DNA from: Lachnospiraceae bacterium
GTDB taxonomy: Bacteria; Bacillota; Clostridia; Lachnospirales; Lachnospiraceae
Length of the DNA: 64,000 nt
Reading direction: 5' to 3'
NCBI GenBank assembly: GCA_014804785.1
Contig: JAAUZD010000054.1
Coordinates: forward strand, 1-64,000
Program-made: the position numbers and the translations under genes
Notes under the pieces: generated by a model
The model's input: the letters and a program-made list of their open reading frames with translations, nothing else
What the model was told of the DNA's origin: nothing
The model's database searches: none
Shown here: positions 16,865-25,465 of the stretch, piece after piece
Position numbering within the stretch: the first letter of the stretch is position 1
How the letters are laid out: every line of letters starts with the position of its first letter

Positions 16865-17803
16865 ATGAGTAAGAAAAAAGCAGTCGTTTCACTGGGACAT
16901 AATGCGCTGGGTTACACCACTCTGGAACAAAAGGACGCCGTTAAAGTTACTGCCCAAGCGCTTGCCGACTTAGTGGAAGCCGGTTATCAACTGACCATCA
17001 CCCACAGTAACGGTCCCCAGATCAGTATGATCCACAAAGCCATGACTGAGCTTCGCCGTCTATATATCGATTATACCCCTGCTCCCATGTGTGTCTGCAG
17101 CGCCATGAGCCAGGGTTATGTTGGATATGATATCCAGAATTCCTTGAAAGCGGAACTTTTAAGCCGGGGAATCAGCAAAACAGTATCTACAATTTTAACG
17201 CAGGTAACTGTGGATCCTTATGATGAGGCTTTTTACGAACCCACCAAGCTGATTGGCAGGTATATGTCCTCTGAAGATGCTGAAATGGAAATCAAAAAAG
17301 GAAATTATGTCCAGGAAGAACCTGGGAAAGGATTCCGCAGAATCATAGCGGCGCCGAAGCCAATTGATATCGTGGAAATAGAAGCCATCCGCACTTTGGC
17401 AGATGCCGGTCAGATCATTATCGCCTGCGGAGGCGGCGGTATTCCCGTTATTGAGCAGAAACATGCTTTACAAGGCGCATCTGCAGTCATTGAAAAAGAT
17501 GCTATTGCCGGAAAACTGGCGACGGATCTTAACGCGGATCAGCTTATCGTCCTTACTTCTGTTCCCTGCGTTTATCGGAATTTTGGAAAAGAAGATCAGG
17601 CTGCCATCTCTTCCCTTACAATAGAGGAATGCAGAGAAATGATTGAAAATGGTGAATTTGGAGAGGGTACGATGCTTCCTAAAATCGAAGCAGCTATTTC
17701 TTATCTCACTGAAAATCAAAATGGCAGTGTATTCATCACCTCTTTAGAATCCGCTGCTGATGCCTTAAAGGGAAAAGCCGGCACTATCATCACTGCAAGT
17801 TAA
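16865..17803 (+). CDS. arcC: Carbamate kinase
   Basis: A 312-residue amino-acid-kinase-family enzyme. Carbamate kinase makes ATP and carbamate from carbamoyl phosphate and ADP, the last step of arginine or agmatine fermentation. THSNGPQI, the KLIGRYMS segment, IACGGGGIPV and a late FGEGTMLPKIEAA are characteristic. The usual LGGNAL opening reads LGHNAL here, with His for the second Gly. No arcA or arcB is adjacent, so it may serve another carbamoyl-phosphate-yielding pathway. GGAAGG ten bases upstream supports the start, and a hairpin terminator follows. Confidence 0.9.
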   Translation: MSKKKAVVSLGHNALGYTTLEQKDAVKVTAQALADLVEAGYQLTITHSNGPQISMIHKAMTELRRLYIDYTPAPMCVCSAMSQGYVGYDIQNSLKAELLSRGISKTVSTILTQVTVDPYDEAFYEPTKLIGRYMSSEDAEMEIKKGNYVQEEPGKGFRRIIAAPKPIDIVEIEAIRTLADAGQIIIACGGGGIPVIEQKHALQGASAVIEKDAIAGKLATDLNADQLIVLTSVPCVYRNFGKEDQAAISSLTIEECREMIENGEFGEGTMLPKIEAAISYLTENQNGSVFITSLESAADALKGKAGTIITAS

Positions 17804-17841
17804 TGTCAGACATCCTAAAGATTTCATTTAATCATTTAAAT

Positions 17842-17890
17842 TGCCGCAAAGACAGAAGAAGCATTGCTCTTACCTTCTGTCTCTGCGGCA
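17842..17890. terminator. Bidirectional hairpin between arcC and the AMP-ligase gene
   Basis: TGCCGCAAAGACAGAAG (17842-17858) pairs with CTTCTGTCTCTGCGGCA (17874-17890), a 17-bp stem with one mismatch. It lies between the convergent ends of arcC and the ligase gene and probably terminates both, although the flanking T-runs are short. Confidence 0.65.
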
Positions 17891-17902
17891 TTCATAATGT
17901 CA

Positions 17903-19441
17903 TTAAAATCTCTTTATCTTTTTAGTCGTGTTCTTCTCAAACTCCACGTCCCGCACCTTCAGCTTAAAGATACGCTTATAGAGCGGTGCTCCATTGTTAT
18001 ATGCATCGATAATAGCTTGAAGTTCTGCCTGTACATCCTTGATTTTCTTCTTTGTCACATACTCAAGATCTGGAAAAATCTCCGCCTCAATCACTCCCTC
18101 GCTGTCACGTACCAGAACTTCCTGAACCAGGCGGTTCTCGCCAAGTTTGTTCTCAATCTCCTCCGGAGATACATTCTCTCCGTTTGGCGTGATAATCAGG
18201 TTCTTTTTACGCCCGGTAAGGAAAAGGAATCCCTCTTCATCTATGTATCCAAGATCACCCGTTTTCAGCCATCCATCCTCAAGCGTCTGTGCTGTCTCCT
18301 CCGGCATTTTGTAATAGCCCTGCATAACGCTGGTGCCTCTTACCCAGATTTCCTCATCTACAATCTTTGCCTCACAGTTTGGCATACATCGCCCGATGGA
18401 GCCCGCCTTCGAAGCGCTATCACAGTTCGTGCTTATGACAGGTGCGCACTCCGTCATGCCGTAGCCCTGCAAAATAGTAATACCATACTTTTTAAACATT
18501 GCAATGTATGCAGGGTTTAAATAGGCGCCTCCGCTGCATATCGTGTGGAACTGCTTTCCAAATACCTTTGCCTTCACGAGAGGTGCCGGAATAAATGATG
18601 CTTCCTCAAGTTTCTTGGCAAGTGTTTCCACCATGAGCGGCACCATCAAAATCATATTCGGCTCAAAAAGCTTGATATTTTTAGCAACCCTTAAAAGGGA
18701 ATCATTAATACATATGATGGCTCCTACAGAAGTTCCTTTGAGAATATCCATGCTCAGGCAATATGCATGATGAATGGGGAGCACGCTCATCAGCACTGTT
18801 CCAGGTTCATATCCCATGTCTAATGCAGTTGCATTCTCTGCAAGGTTTCTGTGAGTAAGCATTACGCTCTTGCTCTTACCGGTAGTACCTGATGTAAACA
18901 TAATCGTAGCTAAGTCCTCCGGCTTTGGCTCATAGCCTTTCTCCGGTGCTGCTTTTTCAATCAGTTCCCACATGTACAAAGCATCAGGGACTTCGCTTTC
19001 TGCTTCCATTGCTATGATATTTTTCAGCCCATGACATTGCTCTGCCGCCATAAGCGCCACATTTGTCTTCGCTTTATCATACACAAGGGTCGTAACATCT
19101 GCCCTGTCAATCAACTCGCACAAATCTTCTGCTGGAAGATTGGCATCAAGCGGTACTGCCACACTGCCTCCATTCACAGTACCATAATATGCCACAATCC
19201 ATGAGTAGGAAGTGGCCCCTATAATGGCAATATGTTTTCCCCGCTCACCAAGCTCTGCAAGAGCCCCTGTAAAATGTTCGCTGTCACACTTAAGCTGGGT
19301 ATAGGTCTTTGCCTCTACCTTTGTCGCCTTTTTGCCGCTTCCATCGGCACATTTTACCTTGTATCTTATGGCATCCTGTGCGCCATAAGATTCCTCCGCT
19401 TTTACAAGCAGCTCATATATCGTACTGCTCAATTCGTTCAT
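17903..19441 (-). CDS. AMP-dependent acyl-CoA/acyl-ACP ligase
   Basis: A 512-residue adenylate-forming enzyme of the ANL family. The P-loop-like TIMFTSGTTGKSKSVMLTHRNL, the adenylate motif LQGYGMTECAP, the WLKTGDLGYIDEEGFLFLTGRKKNLI hinge region and a C-terminal catalytic Lys (TTKKIKR) are all present. The start at 19441 follows AGGAGG by five bases; the longer frame is rejected. It is the last gene of a five-gene operon with a discrete carrier protein and a condensation-like protein. It most likely loads an acyl or aryl acid on the carrier. The substrate cannot be read from sequence. Confidence 0.9.
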   Translation of the reverse strand: MNELSSTIYELLVKAEESYGAQDAIRYKVKCADGSGKKATKVEAKTYTQLKCDSEHFTGALAELGERGKHIAIIGATSYSWIVAYYGTVNGGSVAVPLDANLPAEDLCELIDRADVTTLVYDKAKTNVALMAAEQCHGLKNIIAMEAESEVPDALYMWELIEKAAPEKGYEPKPEDLATIMFTSGTTGKSKSVMLTHRNLAENATALDMGYEPGTVLMSVLPIHHAYCLSMDILKGTSVGAIICINDSLLRVAKNIKLFEPNMILMVPLMVETLAKKLEEASFIPAPLVKAKVFGKQFHTICSGGAYLNPAYIAMFKKYGITILQGYGMTECAPVISTNCDSASKAGSIGRCMPNCEAKIVDEEIWVRGTSVMQGYYKMPEETAQTLEDGWLKTGDLGYIDEEGFLFLTGRKKNLIITPNGENVSPEEIENKLGENRLVQEVLVRDSEGVIEAEIFPDLEYVTKKKIKDVQAELQAIIDAYNNGAPLYKRIFKLKVRDVEFEKNTTKKIKRF

Positions 19442-19495
19442 ATGTCCTCCTAATCTGCGTGCTCCGGCACGCATACAATCAAAACAGTATAAAAG

Positions 19496-19720
19496 CTACG
19501 AAATGCTTGAAAGATAGTCCGCTGCTTCCTGTATCGTGCGGATGTTAGCTGCCTCCTCCTGATCGATCTCAACATCAAGCGTATCCTCTATTTCACCGAG
19601 CATACTCATAAAGTCAAAGGATGTGAACCCCAGATCCTCCATAAAACGGGATTCGGGTTTTATGTCCTCTTTCTTGACTTCTACATAATTTACTATAATT
19701 TCTACCAGCTGTTCAAACAT
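19496..19720 (-). CDS. Acyl carrier protein (stand-alone)
   Basis: A 74-residue acidic helical carrier. The phosphopantetheine serine lies in DLGFTSFDFMSML near residue 34, where typical fatty-acid ACPs read GADSLD. This makes it a specialised carrier rather than the housekeeping AcpP. GGAAGG precedes the ATG. It sits between the condensation-like gene and the ligase gene. Confidence 0.9.
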   Translation of the reverse strand: MFEQLVEIIVNYVEVKKEDIKPESRFMEDLGFTSFDFMSMLGEIEDTLDVEIDQEEAANIRTIQEAADYLSSIS

Positions 19721-19753
19721 CGCTTCATCCTTCCTTTCTATACATGATTTTTG

Positions 19754-21157
19754 TTATACCAACTTTATAATATCTCCGATTTTGAGATTCGGATTTTCCG
19801 TTCCCTTAAACATAATCTTACAAATATAAAAATAGAAATACTCAAGCTGCTCTTTACTATATGCCTTTGTCTGGTGTTCAAAGCTAAAGTCCAGCCCATT
19901 GTCCTCCGGTCTGTGCATAACTGTGAGATACATCCCATCCGCATAGTAGCCGTTACCGTATCTCTTGGTTTTGTATCTGATATCTCCTAAGTCCGTCAGT
20001 CCCTTTTCCTTTAATGTAGCTGGCTGGTATGTGAGTGATACCGTCTCATAGCCCATTCCCAGTGGGGTTTGATAATACTGCCCTCTATAGCCAAGGTATT
20101 CTGTGGGGTTGAAGTTCACATAACGGAATACCTCGTTCTGCTTATCCCTGATTTCGTAAATTGCTTCCAAAAAGGTCTTTTCCTCCGGAATAACTGTCCT
20201 AAAGGGGAAGCTATGGATACGCGTACCGCCTGATTTCTTTTCCAGAAGCGTTGCTCTGCGGGCATAGGCAACCATCATCGACACATCATCACATTGATTA
20301 ATCTTCTGCAGATAGGTCCGTATGCCTAAAATGAGCAGACACTGCAAGGATATATGCTGCTCCTCACAGAACTTCATAAGCCGCCTTGTAGGTTCTTCCT
20401 CCAGATGGAAGATATCTATTGCTGCTGCAAAGTTGTCGGATCCCGTGGGTGCTGCCCTGAGATTTGGATTTCCTGTTTTTTCCCTTACTTCTTCAAGTTT
20501 TCCCGGACCTTCTATGCCATTATAAATCGGCTCAGACTCCTCAATTAATTTATGAAAATAGGCTCTGTCCCTTTCCTGTGCCTTGCTGCCAGCCTCATAC
20601 GCCAGATCTTTCTCAATCTGCTCAGTATAGGAACGCATATCAGCAGGATAAGGAATACCTTCAAAATTTGCATTACAATACAGTTCAATCACATCTTTCA
20701 GAAAGCAGATCAAAGACTGGGCATCGAGGAACCTGTGATCTCCTACAATAAACATACCCTCAAACCCATCCGGCATTTTGATAATTGTAACTTTGTTCAT
20801 CGGCGCGTCTTCCTTGTCAAATGGAATGCGCGTCCATGCTGTCATCTCGGCCTCTGCCTCTTCCATCGTCTTACCTGAAAAATCCACAAAATCAATCTCG
20901 CGCTCTTCCTTATCGGCAATATATTGATACCACTCCTCCTCCGTCTTATCATAAGCAAGCCGCGCCCGCATGGATTCGCATCTTTCATACGCCTTATAGA
21001 TTGCCTTTCTCAATTCTTCAATATTCAGCTGAAACTCTATGGTGAGGCTCGAACCCACATTCAATATTTCTTTTCCCGGACTATGCTGCGCGTAGTAATT
21101 ATGGAACTTCTGTGCCACTGTCAGTGGATATGCCTTATAGCCTTTCCTCGTTTTCAT
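19754..21157 (-). CDS. Condensation-domain-like acyltransferase
   Basis: A 467-residue protein resembling nonribosomal peptide synthetase condensation domains and related acyltransferases (PapA/WS-type folds). Instead of HHxxxDG the active site reads GDHRFLDAQS, near residue 142. The catalytic second His and the structural Asp are kept; the first His and the Gly are changed. The start at 21157 follows GGAGG by five bases. It would join the carrier-bound acyl group to an amine or alcohol acceptor; the acceptor is not known. Free-standing, single-domain organisation is notable. Confidence 0.8.
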   Translation of the reverse strand: MKTRKGYKAYPLTVAQKFHNYYAQHSPGKEILNVGSSLTIEFQLNIEELRKAIYKAYERCESMRARLAYDKTEEEWYQYIADKEEREIDFVDFSGKTMEEAEAEMTAWTRIPFDKEDAPMNKVTIIKMPDGFEGMFIVGDHRFLDAQSLICFLKDVIELYCNANFEGIPYPADMRSYTEQIEKDLAYEAGSKAQERDRAYFHKLIEESEPIYNGIEGPGKLEEVREKTGNPNLRAAPTGSDNFAAAIDIFHLEEEPTRRLMKFCEEQHISLQCLLILGIRTYLQKINQCDDVSMMVAYARRATLLEKKSGGTRIHSFPFRTVIPEEKTFLEAIYEIRDKQNEVFRYVNFNPTEYLGYRGQYYQTPLGMGYETVSLTYQPATLKEKGLTDLGDIRYKTKRYGNGYYADGMYLTVMHRPEDNGLDFSFEHQTKAYSKEQLEYFYFYICKIMFKGTENPNLKIGDIIKLV

Positions 21158-21195
21158 CTTTCCCTCCATTCCAAAGCAAATTCATGCTTTATCTT

Positions 21196-22185
21196 TTACA
21201 TAATTTCTTCTTCAAACTCCATCAGTACCTTCTCATATGTCTCCATGTCCTTGTAATAGCTTTCTGCATGGGCCGCTCCTTCCACAATCAGCTTGCGCTT
21301 TGGTGACTGGCAGTTTTCATAAATCTCGTCGCACATGCTGCATGGCACAAAAGTATCTGCCGAGCCATGTATGAAAAGAATAGGCACTTTTGCTTTTTTC
21401 ACCTCCCGCTTCGCATTACACTCATCCATCCCATAGTTTGCGAACTTCTTATTAATCAAATCAGCCCCTTGAATCGCCGGGAAAGCCGGCAAATGGTACA
21501 TATGATTCAGTACATAGGTAAATACCTCTTTAGGTGATGTAAACCCGCAGTCAGACACGATTCCCTTTACGTTATAAGGCAGCTCTAAACCACTTGTCAT
21601 CAATACAGTAGCGCCTCCCATAGAGGTACCGTGAAGCATGATCTTAACATCTTCACCACATTCCTTTATTACCCAGTCAATCCAACCAAGGGCATCCTTC
21701 CTGTCCAGACACCCAAACCCAATATATTCACCCTCACTTTCACCGTGTGCTCTGGCATCCGGAAGCAGAACGCCATAACCATGCTTTAGAAAGTAGTCCG
21801 TTAGCGCCACATTGTTGCTAAGCCCTTCACCTGTGTAGCCATGGAAGCAGATCACCACTTTTTGCACACCGGCGCGCTGTTCTTCTTCATGTTCTGCCTG
21901 CATCTCGTTTTCCGTGCTGCTTATCGGCGGAAAGTAGGTAGCATGAAGCCTTAATCCGTCAAAAGACTTTATGTATACATCACTATGGGGCTGTACCAGC
22001 ACAAATTTCTTCCGCTCTTCCATCAATGGAAAATACTGTGTCCAGTCAGTGCCTGCCATCTTTATGGTCCGTTCCGTCTTGGCATGTCCGCGCTTCATGG
22101 TTCGGTTATAAAAATATACCGTCTCCCCTACTCCTGCGACAGCAAGAAGTCCTACGGCGGCTACAATGTTCTTCAATACGCCCAT
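21196..22185 (-). CDS. Alpha/beta hydrolase, membrane-anchored
   Basis: About 329 residues. An N-terminal hydrophobic helix (LKNIVAAVGLLAVAGVGETVYF) anchors a serine hydrolase domain. The nucleophile elbow is HGTSMGG, the oxyanion region HGYTGEG, a late Asp lies in HGSADTFVP and the His in EGAAHAESYY. The ATG at 22185 follows GGGGGA; another in-frame ATG lies 15 bases upstream. In the operon it could release or edit a carrier- or membrane-bound acyl product. Confidence 0.85.
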   Translation of the reverse strand: MGVLKNIVAAVGLLAVAGVGETVYFYNRTMKRGHAKTERTIKMAGTDWTQYFPLMEERKKFVLVQPHSDVYIKSFDGLRLHATYFPPISSTENEMQAEHEEEQRAGVQKVVICFHGYTGEGLSNNVALTDYFLKHGYGVLLPDARAHGESEGEYIGFGCLDRKDALGWIDWVIKECGEDVKIMLHGTSMGGATVLMTSGLELPYNVKGIVSDCGFTSPKEVFTYVLNHMYHLPAFPAIQGADLINKKFANYGMDECNAKREVKKAKVPILFIHGSADTFVPCSMCDEIYENCQSPKRKLIVEGAAHAESYYKDMETYEKVLMEFEEEIM

Positions 22186-22206
22186 TTTCTTTTCCCCCAT
22201 TTTCTT

Positions 22207-22656
22207 TTACGACTTGCTTTTTTTATTTTCCTTTGCTACTGCTTTCTTTGCCACGGTCTTGACCACGGTCTTTACGACCTTGTCAGCCGCCTTTTGTGCT
22301 ACGCTCTTTTCATTTTGCATTGCGTTTTTCTTCATTTCTATGATTTCCTTTAACCGCAGCGCCTTATCAATGTTTCCTTCAACCCGGAGTTTCCCTTCTG
22401 TAAAAGCGGCAACCGGATCCATCTCTCCCTCCGCAATCTTAAGAAGTACTTCAGGCGTGCTTACAAACATTGCATCTTTGTCATAGTATTCGTATGGCTC
22501 CACAGAAAGTTCTCCATCCTTTACCTCCACATAAAAGGAACCGCCTGCCTCCTCATCTTCGATGCAGAACTGATATGCAAGATGCTCATGAATATCACTC
22601 ACATCAGCCCCCATAAATTTACCTTTAATTTCATAAAAAAAATCTGCGTAAGTCAT
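22207..22656 (-). CDS. SCP2 sterol-carrier-like lipid-binding protein
   Basis: A 149-residue protein. Residues 1-105 resemble the SCP2 lipid-binding fold (SFYVEVKDGELSVEPYEYYDKDAMFVSTPEVLLKIAEGEMDPVAAFTEGKLRVEGNIDKAL). A basic, Lys/Ala/Val-rich tail follows, able to bind acidic membranes or nucleic acid. AGGAGG lies six bases before the ATG. It is the first gene of the TetR-regulated operon and may present a fatty acyl or other hydrophobic substrate to the enzymes that follow. Confidence 0.85.
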   Translation of the reverse strand: MTYADFFYEIKGKFMGADVSDIHEHLAYQFCIEDEEAGGSFYVEVKDGELSVEPYEYYDKDAMFVSTPEVLLKIAEGEMDPVAAFTEGKLRVEGNIDKALRLKEIIEMKKNAMQNEKSVAQKAADKVVKTVVKTVAKKAVAKENKKSKS

Positions 22657-22745
22657 TACTTTCCTCCTTATTTTCTCTCATAATTTCCTTATAAAGTATA
22701 CGTGCCTTGCCTAATCCGACAGGATTCATGCACTTTAGAGTTTTT

Positions 22746-22760
22746 TCGACCATCAGTCGA
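22746..22760. promoter_or_regulatory. TetR operator box 1
   Basis: TCGACCATCAGTCGA is a near-perfect palindrome (TCGAC-N5-GTCGA). It matches the second box 44 bp away at 11 of 15 positions and lies downstream of the proposed -10, where binding would block transcription. Confidence 0.7.
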
Positions 22761-22774
22761 TTTACTTTAAGATA

Positions 22775-22804
22775 ACGATAGCACACATATCGACCGCCGG
22801 TCAA
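22775..22804 (-). promoter_or_regulatory. Promoter of the SCP2-to-ligase operon
   Basis: On the minus strand TTGACC (22804-22799) and TATCGT (22780-22775) are spaced 18 bp apart and look like a sigma-A promoter. The -35 lies inside operator box 2. Confidence 0.6.
22790..22804. promoter_or_regulatory. TetR operator box 2 over the -35
   Basis: TCGACCGCCGGTCAA shares the pattern TCGACC-N3-GTCRA with box 1. The two boxes bracket the operon promoter next to a divergently transcribed TetR gene. Confidence 0.7.
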
Positions 22805-22927
22805 TTCTCTTTTCCCCAAATTTATTCATAATTTTTTTTTATTTTTCTAGCACTATTTCTAATTGTCCGGTAATCATGTTTGTGTTATGATTGATATGAT
22901 TTTTTATAATATGCATGGAGGATTACT

Positions 22928-23578
22928 ATGCCGGACGTAAAAAAATATGAAAAAATTTTAGACGCGCTCCAGCATCTTCTGGAGGAAAGAACAATACAGA
23001 ATATTTCCGTGAGCGACATTGCCAAAGAAGCAGACATGGGTAAAGGCAGTATCTATTACTACTTCCCTTCAAAGGAAGCAATCCTTGATGCATTAATACA
23101 GAGAAATTATGAGAAACCACTTAAAACGGCAAAGAACCTTGCCAATCAGACGGAAATTTCACCGTTTACGCGTCTGGCATTAATCCTGCAGGCATGCCGC
23201 AACTCGTCAAACGCATTTTTAACCCAGGATAACGTTACTTTAAATGACGGAAAAAGCGCGCAGGATATTGCATTTCTCCACCGGAAATATATGAACTATT
23301 TGATCGCTGAACTAAAACCCAGTCTGACCGAAATCATAAAACAGGGAATTGCGGCAGAAGACATCCATTTTGAATATCCCGCTGCTCTTGCAGAGATCGT
23401 GCTTATTGTGCTCGCCGTCAAACTTAACAATACCTTTCTCTCTGCCACCGCCGAGGATTCGGAGGACACAATCCGCGGACTCGTGGAGTTGCTCGAAAAA
23501 GGCACCGGTATACCGCAGGGAACACTTAATTATCTGACCCTGTCAAAGACAGACGTATTCTCCTCTTCACTGCAATGA
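22928..23578 (+). CDS. TetR-family regulator of the lipid/acyl operon
   Basis: A 216-residue regulator with an N-terminal helix-turn-helix (ISVSDIAKEADMGKGSIYYYFPSKEAIL, residues 22-50) and a divergent ligand-binding half. GGAGG six bases before the ATG supports the start. The gene is divergent from the SCP2-to-ligase operon and two matching palindromes lie at that operon's promoter, so it is very probably a local repressor. An acyl compound would be the natural inducer. Confidence 0.92.
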   Translation: MPDVKKYEKILDALQHLLEERTIQNISVSDIAKEADMGKGSIYYYFPSKEAILDALIQRNYEKPLKTAKNLANQTEISPFTRLALILQACRNSSNAFLTQDNVTLNDGKSAQDIAFLHRKYMNYLIAELKPSLTEIIKQGIAAEDIHFEYPAALAEIVLIVLAVKLNNTFLSATAEDSEDTIRGLVELLEKGTGIPQGTLNYLTLSKTDVFSSSLQ

Positions 23579-23655
23579 AAACAAACGCTGCCACGCTTCG
23601 CGAGTCGCTTATTGAAACAAACGCTGCCACGCTTCGCGAGTCAGCTTATTGTAAT
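23578..23655 (+). repeat. Tandem pair of a 40-bp hairpin repeat (family B)
   Basis: Two adjacent copies of AAACAAACGCTGCCACGCTT followed by CGCGAGTCAGCTTATTG; the first lacks one base near the end. Each can fold into a short hairpin (GCTG...CAGC). A third copy is at 29460 in the same orientation, so the repeats bracket the opp operon. Confidence 0.75.
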
Positions 23656-23658
23656 AAA

Positions 23659-23704
23659 AACAGAGCAGTCACAATCCAAAATTGTGTCTGCTCTGTTTTT
23701 TTTA
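23659..23704. terminator. Strong bidirectional terminator between tetR and oppA
   Basis: AACAGAGCAGTCACAAT and ATTGTGTCTGCTCTGTT form a 17-bp stem with one mismatch and a five-base loop. An uninterrupted T-run follows on the plus strand and an A-rich stretch lies on the other side. It separates two convergent genes. Confidence 0.88.
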
Positions 23705-23720
23705 TTTATTAAATATTATC

Positions 23721-25391
23721 TTATTCAGCTATATCTGCGTACATGAAGTACCAGTAGCCGTAAGGTGAATGCCAGGAACCTGTAATCTTATCACTCTGTA
23801 ACCAGAAGTCGTTGTAATAAGCTACCGGAATACATGCTGCCTCTTCCATAAGAATATCTTCTGCTTCATGAAGCGCTTCTGAACGCTCTGCTGCATCCAA
23901 TGTGTTTCTGGAAACATCCATAGCTGCATCGTATTCTGCATTGCTGAATTTACCATCATTGTTTCCGTTGGTGGAGTAAAGCAGATCCAGCATGTTAGAA
24001 GGATCGCTGTAGTCTCCTACCCATCCGTTACGGGATGCATCATAATCGCCGTTACGTCTCATAGGTGTAAAGCTTGCCCATTCAACAACATCTACCTGAC
24101 AGTCGATACCAAGCTGTGCCCATGCTTCCTGCAAATATTCAGCAACTACCTTGTGATAACCAGCGTCATTAGTAGAGTAAACAATAGACGGGAAACCTTC
24201 TCCATCCGGATAACCTGCATCTGCTAACAACTGTTTTGCTTCCTCAAGATTTGCTTCATAATCTTCTGAAATATAAGTCTGTCCGCCATTGGAATTGTTG
24301 ATAAACTGGCTTCCATCAGTATCAACCCAGCCGGGACCCATGAAGTTGTATGCAGGTGAATAAGTACCCTGCATCAATGTATTTGCAACATACTCACGGT
24401 CAATTGCAAGACTCAGTGCCTTACGAACATTCGCATCATCAAAAGGTGCTCTGGCTGTATTTAAGCTCAGATAGTAGGTACCAATAATAGGATCTACAAA
24501 GAAATCACCATTTCCAGATAAGGAAGGAATTTCCTCTGTAGGTACATCCTTAATCATCAGGACTTCACCTGTCTGATATGCACTGTAAGATGCGTTAGAA
24601 TCCTCAATCAGATTCCACTTAATACCATCCAATTTGATTGCATCAGCATTCCAGTAGTTTGTATTCTTGCTCATAAGAATATGAGAACCAGGTACCCATT
24701 CTGAAATATAGAAAGGTCCGTTACAAATATAGGTATTTGCTTCTGTTGCCCAAGCATCACCATTTGCTTCTACAGTTGCCTGCTGAACAGGGCTTAAAGT
24801 AGCAAATGCTGCAAGGCTTCCGAAATATGAGCAAGGGCTTGATAGAGTTACGACAAATGTGTGATCGTCTGTTGCTTCTACCTGAAGTGCATCCAGATTA
24901 CCTCCAGTAGCCTCTTCAAAACCAACTACCATACCAAGAACAGTCTCCGCGTAAGGAGCTGCTACCATAGGATCGCATACTCTCTTCCAGCTGTATACAA
25001 AATCATTTGCTGTCAGGTCAGAACCATCAGACCACTTTAATCCATCTCTTAAATGGAATGTCCATGTAAGACCGTCCTCGCTTGTTTCCCAACTTTCAGC
25101 CTGTCCGGGAGCAAGTGTACCGTCTTCAGCTACAGTCAAAAGACATTCAAAGGAGTGTAATAACATGTTACCACCATCTACCGCACTGTTAAGTGCAGGA
25201 TCGATAGTTTCAGGATCAGGACCCACCTGAACGGAAAGAATCTTTCCGCCGGTTGATGTCTCACCGACTGCTTCTGCATTCTCAGAATTTTCCGTGTTTT
25301 CTGTTGGCTGTGAACCAGCCCCACCTCCGCAGGCTGTAAGACCAACTACCATAGTCACTGCCAGCAGGAGTGCAAGTACTCTTTTTTTCAT
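23721..25391 (-). CDS. oppA: Oligopeptide ABC importer, substrate-binding lipoprotein
   Basis: A 556-residue family 5 binding protein. The signal peptide ends in the lipobox LTAC, so the mature protein is a lipoprotein anchored at Cys21. A low-complexity Gly/Ser/Glu/Asn linker follows. The body contains WKRVCDP, YISEWVPGSHILMSKNTNYWNADAIKLDGI and the NVRKALSLAIDREYV region typical of OppA. GGAGGAG precedes the start. It is the last gene of oppBCDFA and can be made in excess. Confidence 0.95.
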   Translation of the reverse strand: MKKRVLALLLAVTMVVGLTACGGGAGSQPTENTENSENAEAVGETSTGGKILSVQVGPDPETIDPALNSAVDGGNMLLHSFECLLTVAEDGTLAPGQAESWETSEDGLTWTFHLRDGLKWSDGSDLTANDFVYSWKRVCDPMVAAPYAETVLGMVVGFEEATGGNLDALQVEATDDHTFVVTLSSPCSYFGSLAAFATLSPVQQATVEANGDAWATEANTYICNGPFYISEWVPGSHILMSKNTNYWNADAIKLDGIKWNLIEDSNASYSAYQTGEVLMIKDVPTEEIPSLSGNGDFFVDPIIGTYYLSLNTARAPFDDANVRKALSLAIDREYVANTLMQGTYSPAYNFMGPGWVDTDGSQFINNSNGGQTYISEDYEANLEEAKQLLADAGYPDGEGFPSIVYSTNDAGYHKVVAEYLQEAWAQLGIDCQVDVVEWASFTPMRRNGDYDASRNGWVGDYSDPSNMLDLLYSTNGNNDGKFSNAEYDAAMDVSRNTLDAAERSEALHEAEDILMEEAACIPVAYYNDFWLQSDKITGSWHSPYGYWYFMYADIAE

Positions 25392-25465
25392 AATTTCTCC
25401 TCCATTAATTTTTTATAAACAATATAGATACTTAGTAATAAGATATCTATACCTGTTTACCACAT

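Noticed and set aside
17864-18520. 218-residue plus-strand frame opposite the AMP-ligase gene
   Set aside because: Antisense to a conserved enzyme, no ribosome site and no recognisable domain.
22631-22819. 62-residue frame upstream of the SCP2 gene
   Set aside because: It overlaps the promoter and operators and the SCP2 start, with no independent ribosome site.
23578-23655. CRISPR array
   Set aside because: Only two adjacent repeats with no spacer between them; no cas genes in the window.
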